A stretch of DNA of 5,349 nucleotides from Nitrospinota bacterium. GTDB taxonomy: Bacteria; Nitrospinota; Nitrospinia; UBA9942. Shown here piece after piece: positions 1 to 5,322 of the stretch. The stretch spans positions 1 to 5,349 of the forward strand of contig JACQEW010000088.1 of NCBI GenBank assembly GCA_016200365.1. Direction: 5' to 3'. Every line of letters starts with the position of its first letter. Position 1 is the stretch's first letter. The notes under the pieces were generated by a model. The model was given only the letters and a program-made list of their open reading frames with translations. It was not told the DNA's origin and did no database searches. The translations under genes were made by a program, and so were the position numbers.

Positions 1-140
1 CGAAGCCCCCAATATGTGAATTTAACAAAACCGCCAAAGACTATAATCCCTGTCATACCCGAGATAATTGCCATGAATGTAATAGCAGTCCTTCTCTTAT
101 TTCTGAATATATTACGGAGCGATAGTAATATGGTCTTCAA
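1..140 (-). CDS. ABC transporter permease, MacB/FtsX/LolE type, N-terminal fragment
   Basis: Only the first 46 codons are inside the window; the gene runs off the left edge. The visible protein begins MKTILLSLRNIFRNKRRT, followed by a hydrophobic stretch (about residues 18-40, AITFMAIISGMTGIIVFGGF). A short basic cytoplasmic lead, with an N-K-R-R-T box just before the first membrane helix, is typical of the N-terminus of MacB/FtsX/LolCE-type permeases. The proposed start is TTG at 140-138, which overlaps the stop of the ATPase gene (TTGA, 140-137). A strong GGGAGG at 154-149, 8 nt upstream, supports this non-ATG start. No in-frame ATG precedes it, and the next one (codon 23) falls inside the helix. 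It is the membrane partner of the adjacent ATPase and presumably co-translated with it. Whether it is a MacB-like four-helix permease with a large periplasmic domain or a LolE-like one cannot be seen. Confidence 0.8.
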   Translation of the reverse strand, partial: MKTILLSLRNIFRNKRRTAITFMAIISGMTGIIVFGGFVKFTYWGL

Positions 141-802
141 CTATTTATCCTCCCATCTGTGATGTTGTATACCCTTTTTGCATATCTCACAACCTTCGGG
201 TCATGAGTTGAGAATATGAATGTGGTCTTATGTTCCTCATTTATCCTTTTCATAAGCTCAAGTATTTCTATGCCTGTTTGTGAATCAAGATTGGCAGTAG
301 GCTCATCTGCAAGGACTATTTTAGGGTTTGTAACAAGCGCCCTTGCGATGGCAACCCTCTGTCTCTGCCCGCCTGAGAGCTCATCAGGCTTATGTTTAAT
401 AAATTTATTAAGCCCAACCTCATCGAGCATCCTCGATACCCTTGCCTGCCGTTCCTTTCTTTTCATGCCATGTATCAGTAATGGATACTCTACATTTTCG
501 TATGCAGTAAGAACAGGGATAAGGTTGAACATCTGGAATATAAAACCGATATGATTGTTTCTGAGTTTGGACAGGGCAAAATCTTTAAGCCTTGACACAT
601 CCTCACCCATTATCCGTATCGTTCCTGTTGTAGGCATATCGAGACATCCAATCAAATTGAGGAGCGTGGATTTACCACTCCCTGAAGGCCCGCAGATAGA
701 TACAAACTCCCCCTCATTAATCTCAAGGTCAATACCCTTTACTGCATTTACCACTGTTCTTCCAAGCCGATAGTCTTTTGTTACACCATTTAAAGAGACC
801 AT
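137..802 (-). CDS. ABC transporter ATP-binding protein, LolD/MacB family
   Basis: This 221-residue protein is a complete stand-alone nucleotide-binding domain that powers a membrane-bound exporter or mechanotransmitting transporter by hydrolysing ATP in the cytoplasm. All motifs are intact: Walker A GPSGSGKST (38-46), Q-loop Gln90 in FIFQMFNLIPVLTAYENV, signature LSGGQ (142-146) followed by RQRVAIARAL, Walker B IVLADEP (162-168), D-loop NLD (171-173) and switch His200 in STHD. The form FQxFNLIPxLTAxENVxxPL, with length near 220-230 aa, is characteristic of the LolD/MacB/FtsE branch. The ATG follows directly on the TAA of the TPR gene (zero spacing). Its ribosome site AAGGAG (814-809) is written inside the last codons of that gene (K-E-L-stop), which points to translational coupling. 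The partner permease overlaps its stop. Assignment to LolD itself is not made, because no LolC/E or LolA is visible. Confidence 0.95.
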   Translation of the reverse strand: MVSLNGVTKDYRLGRTVVNAVKGIDLEINEGEFVSICGPSGSGKSTLLNLIGCLDMPTTGTIRIMGEDVSRLKDFALSKLRNNHIGFIFQMFNLIPVLTAYENVEYPLLIHGMKRKERQARVSRMLDEVGLNKFIKHKPDELSGGQRQRVAIARALVTNPKIVLADEPTANLDSQTGIEILELMKRINEEHKTTFIFSTHDPKVVRYAKRVYNITDGRINS

Positions 803-1480
803 TTACAACTCCTTTTTTGCATCAATCCCCCATTTTGAATCCGGAGAGACATTAACTGCCTTTTTAAAATATTCCTTTGCCAGTGATTCATTTCCATCAG
901 ACTTATAAAGCATGCCTAACTGATAAAATATCTCTGCCTTTAAATCCGGAGATACCCCTTCTGACATTTGGATTAATGTCGCAAGGTGTTGGAAATCCTT
1001 CATTGCAATACCCTTTCTATTCAAAAACCCGGGGAGTTTAAGGCTGTTATTTGCCCTGACCATCCTTATTGCGATATTATCAGGTGATTTACTTACTGCC
1101 CTGTCCATCATGTTTATTCCCTCATTCACCTTACTCAGTTTGGTAAAGAAATTCCATGAATCCCTGGCAACCATTGTCTTTGCACTGCCAAGATAGGCAA
1201 GCGCTTCATAATCTGCCGGTGATAATTGATTTGCCTTTTCAAGATATTCTACAGCCTTATCAGGCAAGCCTTTTATCTCAAGTCTGCCTAAATTATGGTA
1301 TGCAATGCCAAGAACTTTGAGACTGTCCTTATCTAATGGATTTGACTTTTCTGTATCATGTATTATCCTTTCGAGACTGTTTTTATCCGTAAGATTATAG
1401 AGCTTATTAAAATCGGTCTCTCCATAACCCGCACTTGAAAGGCTTATAATAAGTAATGTAATAACCGTTATCATCCTCAT
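803..1480 (-). CDS. Secreted TPR-repeat protein
   Basis: This protein of about 225 residues has a signal peptide (MRMITVITLLIISLSSAGYG) and no lipobox Cys, so it is predicted periplasmic. Helical repeats follow. One TPR covers about residues 53-88 (LGIAYHNLG...AVEYLEKANQLSP), with a short insert between its helices. A second, divergent repeat lies at about 90-135 (ALAYLG...AVSKSPDN). A clear C-terminal TPR is at about 181-214 (AEIFYQLGMLYKSDGNESLAKEYFKKAVNVSP). TPRs mediate protein contacts, so a scaffold or adaptor role next to the ABC transporter is plausible but inferred. Start choice: an in-frame ATG at 1495 would add five residues (MRMMY) but has no ribosome site, whereas GAGG (1493-1490) sits 9 nt before the ATG at 1480. 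It ends directly at the ATPase start. The specific family is not recognised. Confidence 0.8.
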   Translation of the reverse strand: MRMITVITLLIISLSSAGYGETDFNKLYNLTDKNSLERIIHDTEKSNPLDKDSLKVLGIAYHNLGRLEIKGLPDKAVEYLEKANQLSPADYEALAYLGSAKTMVARDSWNFFTKLSKVNEGINMMDRAVSKSPDNIAIRMVRANNSLKLPGFLNRKGIAMKDFQHLATLIQMSEGVSPDLKAEIFYQLGMLYKSDGNESLAKEYFKKAVNVSPDSKWGIDAKKEL

Positions 1481-1505
1481 ATACATCATCCTCATTATTT
1501 TGGGT

Positions 1506-2009
1506 TTAAAATTGCCAGCTCAATCCTGCACTCACCGATGTCATTACTGCTGTGTCATTATGAAAAACAATATCATTTCTGTATGTTATGAAAGAAGTCA
1601 AATTCTTAAAGATTTCAGGCTCCCAGCCAAGATTGGTAGTTAATCCGACAGGGTTATCCGAGTCTTTACCATAACTAAAATAACCAACTGTCCCTATGGA
1701 CATATTAAACCAGCCCCATAGTAGCTGCTCTAAAATAATCCCGAAAGAGGTAAAATCATTCTCACCATTCAAGTTGAAATGGCTAACTTCCAATCCATAT
1801 CTCTGCCTTTCTCCTGAGTTAAGTAAAAAACGCGCGCCTGCATGAAAAACACCACCATCATATTTTGAATTCGCTGAGCTTGAATATCCATAACCTGCAT
1901 GCGGCCGAACTGTAATGCCGGTTTTTTCTTGTGCATAACATGGAAATGCAAAACAGAGCAAAATAAGAGTCAGAGAAACGTCCCTTTTATTTAAATAATT
2001 GCCAATCAT
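1506..2009 (-). CDS. Small outer-membrane beta-barrel protein (predicted)
   Basis: This 167-residue protein has an N-terminal signal peptide (basic Lys8-Arg9, hydrophobic 11-22, likely cleavage after CYA at residue 26). The mature part is about 141 aa. It is rich in alternating polar/aromatic strands separated by Asn/Asp/Gly turns, for example ITVRPHAGYGYS (32-43), VFHAGARFLL (54-63), RYGLEVSHFNL (70-80), FTSFGIILEQLL (86-97), FNMSIGTVGYFSYG (101-114) and TAVMTSVSAGLSWQF (153-167). The eighth-strand-like segment ends in Phe, the usual terminal residue recognised by the BAM machinery. About eight strands can be drawn, as in OmpW/OmpA-size barrels, but no family is recognised. The Cys24 context (FPC) does not fit a lipobox. 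The ribosome site AGGA lies a few nt before the ATG. It is the first gene of the operon, behind the promoter and direct repeats at 2066-2150. Confidence 0.75.
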   Translation of the reverse strand: MIGNYLNKRDVSLTLILLCFAFPCYAQEKTGITVRPHAGYGYSSSANSKYDGGVFHAGARFLLNSGERQRYGLEVSHFNLNGENDFTSFGIILEQLLWGWFNMSIGTVGYFSYGKDSDNPVGLTTNLGWEPEIFKNLTSFITYRNDIVFHNDTAVMTSVSAGLSWQF

Positions 2010-2065
2010 ATCTGTCCTGAATTTTTATCTTTGAAAAACTTTTCTATTACAAAAATCCTAACTTA

Positions 2066-2094
2066 AATATAAACTGAACGGAGATAATAGACAA
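2066..2094 (-). promoter_or_regulatory. Candidate sigma70 promoter for the barrel-TPR-ABC operon
   Basis: Reading the minus strand, TTGTCT (2094-2089; 4 of 6 to TTGACA) and TATATT (2071-2066; 5 of 6 to TATAAT) are separated by exactly 17 bp. Transcription would start near 2058-2060, giving a leader of about 50 nt to the ATG at 2009. The weak -35 fits a promoter that needs an activator. The three direct repeats begin 6 bp upstream of the -35. This rests on pattern matching only. Confidence 0.5.
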
Positions 2095-2100
2095 TTAATA

Positions 2101-2150
2101 AGCGATAAAATGCAATATAGAGGGATAAATGGTTTATATCAGGGATGAAT
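2101..2150 (-). promoter_or_regulatory. Three 10-bp direct repeats with 20-bp phasing, candidate LytTR operator
   Basis: On the plus strand the copies are AGCGATAAAA (2101-2110), AGGGATAAAT (2121-2130) and AGGGATGAAT (2141-2150). Copies 2 and 3 match at 9 of 10 positions, and copies 1 and 2 at 8 of 10. Start-to-start distance is exactly 20 bp both times, about two helical turns. On the coding strand they read ATTCATCCCT, ATTTATCCCT, TTTTATCGCT and end 6 bp upstream of the -35. LytTR regulators such as AgrA, YpdB and BtsR bind pairs of direct repeats about 21-22 bp apart upstream of target promoters. The gene at 2162-2923 encodes such a regulator. Binding by that protein is inferred. Confidence 0.5.
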
Positions 2151-2161
2151 TGTAATACAGC

Positions 2162-2923
2162 TTACATCTGCCTGAAAAGGTAGGAGTATGCACGGCTGAC
2201 GGTGAGGGCTTCTGAAATGCCTTTGAGTTTAATCTCATATCCTCCCCTGAAGGTTCTGACCACCTTTGCAATAAAACTGATATTGACAATGGTTGACCGA
2301 TGTATACGCCAGTATTGTTCGGGGTCAAGCTCATCGCTCAATTCCGTAATTGTCTTCCTGATTAGATACTCGCCATCTATATGCCTGACTATGGTATATT
2401 TATCCTCTGCCTTAAAGTAAAAGATGTCCTCCACAGGGATAATCCGAATACCATCCCCATATTTAACTTTAACCCACTTCAGGCAATCAGACTTTTTTTG
2501 CATGGCATTAGTCAATTTTTCCATAATTTCTGCAATTTCCGCAGAAGGTTTCATTGTGGTATTCATTTGTTCTTTAATTCTCCCGATAGTTTTTTTTAGT
2601 CTTTCCCTTGTTACAGGTTTAAGAAGGTAGTCAATTGCCTCATTTTCAAAGGCTTGAACAGCGTATTCGTCATAGGCTGTAATGAATACAATCCGGCATT
2701 TCCATGCGGCTCTTTTTGCAACCTCCAGACCGGAGAGGACTGGCATTTTGATATCGAGAAATGCAATTTCCGGCTGCCGTTCCTTTATCAAATTCAGGGC
2801 GGCGATGCCGTCGGATGCCTCGCCGCAGATAATAAGGTCGGGCCATAAAATGGATAGCTCTTTCCTTAAATGTTCCCTTAACGGATATTCATCTTCGGCG
2901 ATAATCGCCCTTATCTGTTTCAT
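2162..2923 (-). CDS. LytTR-family response regulator
   Basis: This 253-residue cytoplasmic transcription factor has two domains. The receiver (about 3-118) shows the acidic pocket E10-D11, phosphoacceptor Asp57 in AFLDIKMP, Thr82 in VFITAYDEYA and Lys102 in YLLKP. The LytTR DNA-binding domain (about 147-251) shows the typical IIPVEDIFYFKAEDKYTIV and WRIHRSTIVNISFIAKV blocks. Phosphorylation by the neighbouring kinase should promote DNA binding to direct repeats. Start choice: a TTG at 2935 would add four residues (MRYR), but ATG 2923 begins MKQIRAIIAEDE, the usual receiver start, with GAG about 7-8 nt upstream. The start lies inside the kinase gene, with a 35-nt overlap. No intrinsic terminator is seen after the TAA, so read-through into the barrel operon is possible. 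Overall layout resembles AlgR/LytR/YpdB. Confidence 0.94.
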   Translation of the reverse strand: MKQIRAIIAEDEYPLREHLRKELSILWPDLIICGEASDGIAALNLIKERQPEIAFLDIKMPVLSGLEVAKRAAWKCRIVFITAYDEYAVQAFENEAIDYLLKPVTRERLKKTIGRIKEQMNTTMKPSAEIAEIMEKLTNAMQKKSDCLKWVKVKYGDGIRIIPVEDIFYFKAEDKYTIVRHIDGEYLIRKTITELSDELDPEQYWRIHRSTIVNISFIAKVVRTFRGGYEIKLKGISEALTVSRAYSYLFRQM

Positions 2924-3923
2924 ACGGTATCTCAATAATTGCCTTTAACCCTGAAGGCTGATTTTCCATAAGGATTAACCGTCCCTTTTCGTTATACAAG
3001 AGATTTAAACGTTTTCTGATATTATCGAGTCCAAAACCGCAGTGGGTATCATAACCGTTAAATCCATACCCAGTATCAGCCACTTCGATGTGCATCGTGT
3101 CCCCCTTATCTTCTCCTCGAATCAATATCTCACCACCGTCTATTTTCTGCTCCAACCCATGTTTAATGGCATTTTCAACCAGCGGCTGAATAAGCAGCGG
3201 TGAGATTTTGTGCTGAAGAAGAATATCGGGAACAGTAATTTTATAGCGCAGGCGGTCACCCATACGAACTTTAAAGATATTGAGATAACTCCTGATAATC
3301 TCTATTTCCTCTCCGAGCGTAATCCTTTGATCTCTTGTTTTTGTAAGGGAGGCGCGTAGAAAATGGATAAAGTCTTCCATCATAGACTTAGCCTTTTCAG
3401 GATCTGTATCTATGAGACTCATGATATTGGAAAGTGTATTAAAGAGGAAGTGCGGCTCTATCTGGTTTTGAAGGAGTCTTAAGTTTGTTTCAATTACCCT
3501 CTTTTCACCGGCTATTCCCTTCATCTTTTCCTCCAGCATCGCGGCATTTGCATTGGAGAGCATTTCCCGGGAGATAAAGATATAGGTTACTATTGAGCCG
3601 AACATGATACCTATGAGTATTACCTGAAGAAACATCCCTGTTTTTTCATTGAAAAAAAACAGGGGGTCTATCCCATTGACTGTCGAGCCGAGAATAGTTC
3701 CCAAAATTACGCCGATGGTCATAGCTATAGTTATCATAAGAAGCTGTGGGACTATGGCTGTGGTCTTTTTTATATATAGAGTTGTCTTGATACATAAGAA
3801 GGTAGAGATGCCGATGCATTGGGAAAAGATAAGATTGATCTCAAAATCGCCTCCAAACCCTATAACTGTCAGGAAGATGGCAATGATGGTATTAAATATG
3901 AGAAGATAAAGAAAATCCTTCAT
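2889..3923 (-). CDS. Membrane sensor histidine kinase, LytS/AlgZ type (His_kinase family)
   Basis: This 344-residue inner-membrane kinase has four predicted helices (about 4-23, 30-50, 57-80, 97-117) with only short loops between them and no large extracytoplasmic domain. A coiled-coil-like linker follows (about 120-152). The phosphoacceptor His158 lies in LQNQIEPHFLFNTL, the hallmark of the LytS/YpdA/AlgZ His_kinase family. The ATPase domain has the N-box QPLVENAIKHG (246-256), G1 DTGYG (283-287) and G2 GFGLDNIRKRL (296-306), so unlike AlgZ it looks catalytically complete. It should phosphorylate the LytTR regulator encoded next to it, whose start it overlaps. The short loops suggest sensing within or at the membrane; the signal is unknown. 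The ATG has no clear ribosome site. A REP doublet ends 18 nt upstream of it, and any own promoter is not visible. Confidence 0.93.
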   Translation of the reverse strand: MKDFLYLLIFNTIIAIFLTVIGFGGDFEINLIFSQCIGISTFLCIKTTLYIKKTTAIVPQLLMITIAMTIGVILGTILGSTVNGIDPLFFFNEKTGMFLQVILIGIMFGSIVTYIFISREMLSNANAAMLEEKMKGIAGEKRVIETNLRLLQNQIEPHFLFNTLSNIMSLIDTDPEKAKSMMEDFIHFLRASLTKTRDQRITLGEEIEIIRSYLNIFKVRMGDRLRYKITVPDILLQHKISPLLIQPLVENAIKHGLEQKIDGGEILIRGEDKGDTMHIEVADTGYGFNGYDTHCGFGLDNIRKRLNLLYNEKGRLILMENQPSGLKAIIEIPYETDKGDYRRR

Positions 3924-3941
3924 CGTCTGAAAAGCAACACA

Positions 3942-3995
3942 CCGTAGGGCAGGGCTTTAGCCCTGCTTATGCAAGCCTAAAGGCTTGCCCTACGG
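3942..3995. repeat. Symmetric 54-bp REP doublet (REPIN/BIME-like)
   Basis: The structure is CCGTAGG (3942-3948), hairpin GCAGGGCTTTAGCCCTGC (3949-3966), spacer TTAT (3967-3970), hairpin GCAAGCCTAAAGGCTTGC (3971-3988) and CCTACGG (3989-3995). The halves are inverted copies of a 25-nt unit: a GTAG tetranucleotide at the foot of a perfect hairpin. GTAG plus hairpin is the published hallmark of REP sequences mobilised by RAYT (Y1, IS200/IS605-like) transposases, and inverted pairs are called REPINs or BIMEs. The whole can also fold as one long stem or cruciform. It lies in the lgt-kinase junction and covers the last five sense codons and the stop of lgt. No RAYT gene is in the window. Confidence 0.85.
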
Positions 3996-4765
3996 CTCAA
4001 TTTTATCAACATAACAATTGATACGGCAAATAATGGGATTGCTATAAATTGCGAGGTGGACAAGCCTGTAGTGAGCGAAGCGAATCTATCTGGTTCAATT
4101 GCAAAACCTCTTTCATCTCCTCTGAATATTTCAACAATAAATCTGCCTACTGCATACAGTAATGTATATGTCCAGAACAATTGTCCCTCAAACTTTTTAA
4201 ATCTCCGCAAGACTATTAATATGGTGAAAATAATAAATCCATTTATAGAATCGTAAATCTGTGTTGGATGGAGATGGACATCCATAGGCGCCAGTGTATT
4301 CGGGTCTCTAAAGACCACTGACCATGGAACAGAGGTCTCCCTGCCGTAACAGCATCCGGCAAAGAAACATCCCAGTCTGCCGACCCCCTGTCCGATGGCA
4401 ATGGATGGCGCAAAAATGTCTCCTGTCTTCCATAGATTCATTCCATGATTTCTAATATACACGGCAACTACTGCAGCAGCCATTATAAAACCGCCATAGA
4501 ATACCAAACCGCCCTCCCATACCTTTAATATCTTTATAGGGTCGGATAGATATTCTTTAAATTCAACCGCTACATACAGGAGCCTCGACCCTATAATTGC
4601 GGATAGGAGTATATAGAAGCTTAAATCCATTATTTTTTGAGGGTCTTCTCCCTCTATCCGCGCCTGCCTAACAGCGAGCGCAACTGCAAGGAAAAATGCA
4701 GCGGCGATGAGAACTCCATAAGTGTATATGGTTATCGGTCCTATTTTAAATAGTATTGGATGCAT
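3977..4765 (-). CDS. lgt: Prolipoprotein diacylglyceryl transferase
   Basis: This 262-residue inner-membrane enzyme transfers the diacylglyceryl group of phosphatidylglycerol to the lipobox Cys of prolipoproteins, the first lipidation step. It has about seven hydrophobic segments. The Lgt signature is GQGVGRLGCFFAGCCYGR (125-142), with the key Arg at 130. Other family blocks are GSRLLYV (59-65), WEGGLVFYGGF (83-93), HPTQIY (166-171), FRGDERG (214-220) and STSQ (236-239). Residue 90 is Tyr where E. coli has catalytic-region His103; this Y form (FYGG) is common outside enterobacteria. Start choice: a GTG at 4789 would add MLWCSVNF but is repeat-derived, whereas ATG 4765 gives the family-typical MHPILFKIGPITIYTYG. 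No ribosome site precedes it. The last residues RRASL and the TAG are encoded by the REP doublet. It follows lspA, its pathway partner. Confidence 0.97.
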   Translation of the reverse strand: MHPILFKIGPITIYTYGVLIAAAFFLAVALAVRQARIEGEDPQKIMDLSFYILLSAIIGSRLLYVAVEFKEYLSDPIKILKVWEGGLVFYGGFIMAAAVVAVYIRNHGMNLWKTGDIFAPSIAIGQGVGRLGCFFAGCCYGRETSVPWSVVFRDPNTLAPMDVHLHPTQIYDSINGFIIFTILIVLRRFKKFEGQLFWTYTLLYAVGRFIVEIFRGDERGFAIEPDRFASLTTGLSTSQFIAIPLFAVSIVMLIKLSRRASL

Positions 4766-4778
4766 AAAATTAACAGAA

Positions 4779-4851
4779 CACCAGAGCACCAGTCACCAGT
4801 GCACCAGAAATATATTCTTTACTGGTGCTCTGGTGCTCTGGTGCTCTGGTG
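4779..4851. repeat. Long imperfect inverted repeat (hairpin) between lspA and lgt
   Basis: The left arm (4779-4807) carries CACCAG at 4779, 4787, 4794 and 4802. The right arm (4822-4851) carries the complementary CTGGTG four times. Pairing runs almost throughout, with two small interruptions (4800/4829 and 4793/4836-4837). The arms are about 29 bp around a 14-nt AT-rich loop (4808-4821). It covers the lspA stop and most of the gap to lgt. On the minus strand it is followed by TTCTGTTAATTTT, not a clean U-tract, so mRNA stabilisation or attenuation is as likely as termination. Confidence 0.8.
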
Positions 4852-5322
4852 ACCTTCTTTTACCATTGTTATCATCAACAGCCCTACACCTACTGTTATA
4901 CACGAATCTGCTACATTAAATGCAGGCCAGTGATACTCATGCCAGTGAAAATCGAGAAAATCTACTACTTTACCGCTTGAGGCTCTATCTATCAGATTGC
5001 CAACCGCTCCGCTGAGTATAAGAGATAATGCTATTCTTGTAAATAACATTTTATCATCAGTTCCTCTATAGAGTATAACAATTGTTACCGCTGCAATGAG
5101 AGATATAACTATGAAGAAGATTTTAATCATCGGTCCTTTTAAACCGGAAAACATGCCAAAGGCGACTCCGGAATTTCTGATATAGGTGATATTAAAAAAT
5201 CCTTCGATTATTTCTACAGATTGATAAAGCTCAAAGCTGCCCGCAATGTAAAATTTTGTAATCTGGTCAAGGACTACCACTATGAAGAGTATAATAATCA
5301 GAGGAGAATATTTTTTGTTCAT
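4819..5322 (-). CDS. lspA: Lipoprotein signal peptidase II
   Basis: This 167-residue inner-membrane aspartyl protease cleaves the signal peptide of diacylglyceryl-modified prolipoproteins, acting just after Lgt. It has four hydrophobic segments (about 8-26, 66-85, 93-110, 138-154). Conserved blocks are VLDQITK (18-23), FNITYIRNSGVAFG (43-56), GAVGNLIDR (105-113), VVDFLDF (119-125) and FNVADSCITVG (136-146). The catalytic Asp pair is Asp121 and Asp139. Length is usual for the family. Start choice: a TTG at 5343 would add seven residues (MRLYFFY); ATG 5322 (MNKKYSPL) is preferred, although no Shine-Dalgarno is seen upstream. The tail after VKEG is HQSTRAPEHQ, written by the 8-bp tandem repeat and unlikely to be functional. 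It probably forms one transcription unit with lgt; the upstream neighbour is beyond the edge. Confidence 0.97.
   Translation of the reverse strand: MNKKYSPLIIILFIVVVLDQITKFYIAGSFELYQSVEIIEGFFNITYIRNSGVAFGMFSGLKGPMIKIFFIVISLIAAVTIVILYRGTDDKMLFTRIALSLILSGAVGNLIDRASSGKVVDFLDFHWHEYHWPAFNVADSCITVGVGLLMITMVKEGHQSTRAPEHQ
4822..4853. repeat. 8-bp tandem repeat (CTGGTGCT x3 plus CTGGTGAC) inside the lspA 3' end
   Basis: Units lie at 4822-4829, 4830-4837 and 4838-4845 (all CTGGTGCT), followed by a variant CTGGTGAC at 4846-4853. On the coding strand the unit reads AGCACCAG. Because 8 is not a multiple of 3, successive units are read in different frames and give the LspA tail HQSTRAPEHQ. The array is also the right arm of the inverted repeat at 4779-4851. 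Confidence 0.9.

Noticed and set aside
216..773. Plus-strand open frames opposite the ABC ATPase gene
   Set aside because: They are antisense to a protein with every ABC motif intact and show no domain of their own.
1930..1942. Lipobox in the barrel protein (FPC, Cys24)
   Set aside because: Pro at -1 and Phe at -2 do not fit the lipobox, and CYA followed by QE is a normal signal peptidase I site.
1769..1951. Minus-strand open frame inside the barrel gene
   Set aside because: It is out of frame within a gene that has a signal peptide and barrel pattern; it has no ribosome site and no recognisable product.
2010..2161. Intrinsic terminator after the response-regulator gene
   Set aside because: Only a 5-bp AT stem (ATAAA/TTTAT near 2125-2137) is present, without a GC-rich stem or U-tract.
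2134..2334. Minus-strand open frame across the end of the response-regulator gene
   Set aside because: It overlaps the conserved LytTR domain in another frame and has no independent support.
3924..3995. Rho-independent terminator between lgt and the kinase
   Set aside because: The hairpins are strong but the downstream minus strand (TGTGTTGCTTTTCAG) lacks a proper U-tract, and the exact symmetry fits a REP doublet better.
4766..4789. Eight extra N-terminal residues of Lgt from a GTG at 4789
   Set aside because: They derive from the CACCAG repeat, and family proteins start close to the ATG at 4765 (MHPIL...).
3924..4818. Identical 53-nt gaps between lspA-lgt and lgt-kinase
   Set aside because: The two gaps hold unrelated repeats, so the equal length looks like coincidence.
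4779..4853. CRISPR-like array
   Set aside because: Units are 8 bp with no spacers; this is a simple tandem and inverted repeat.
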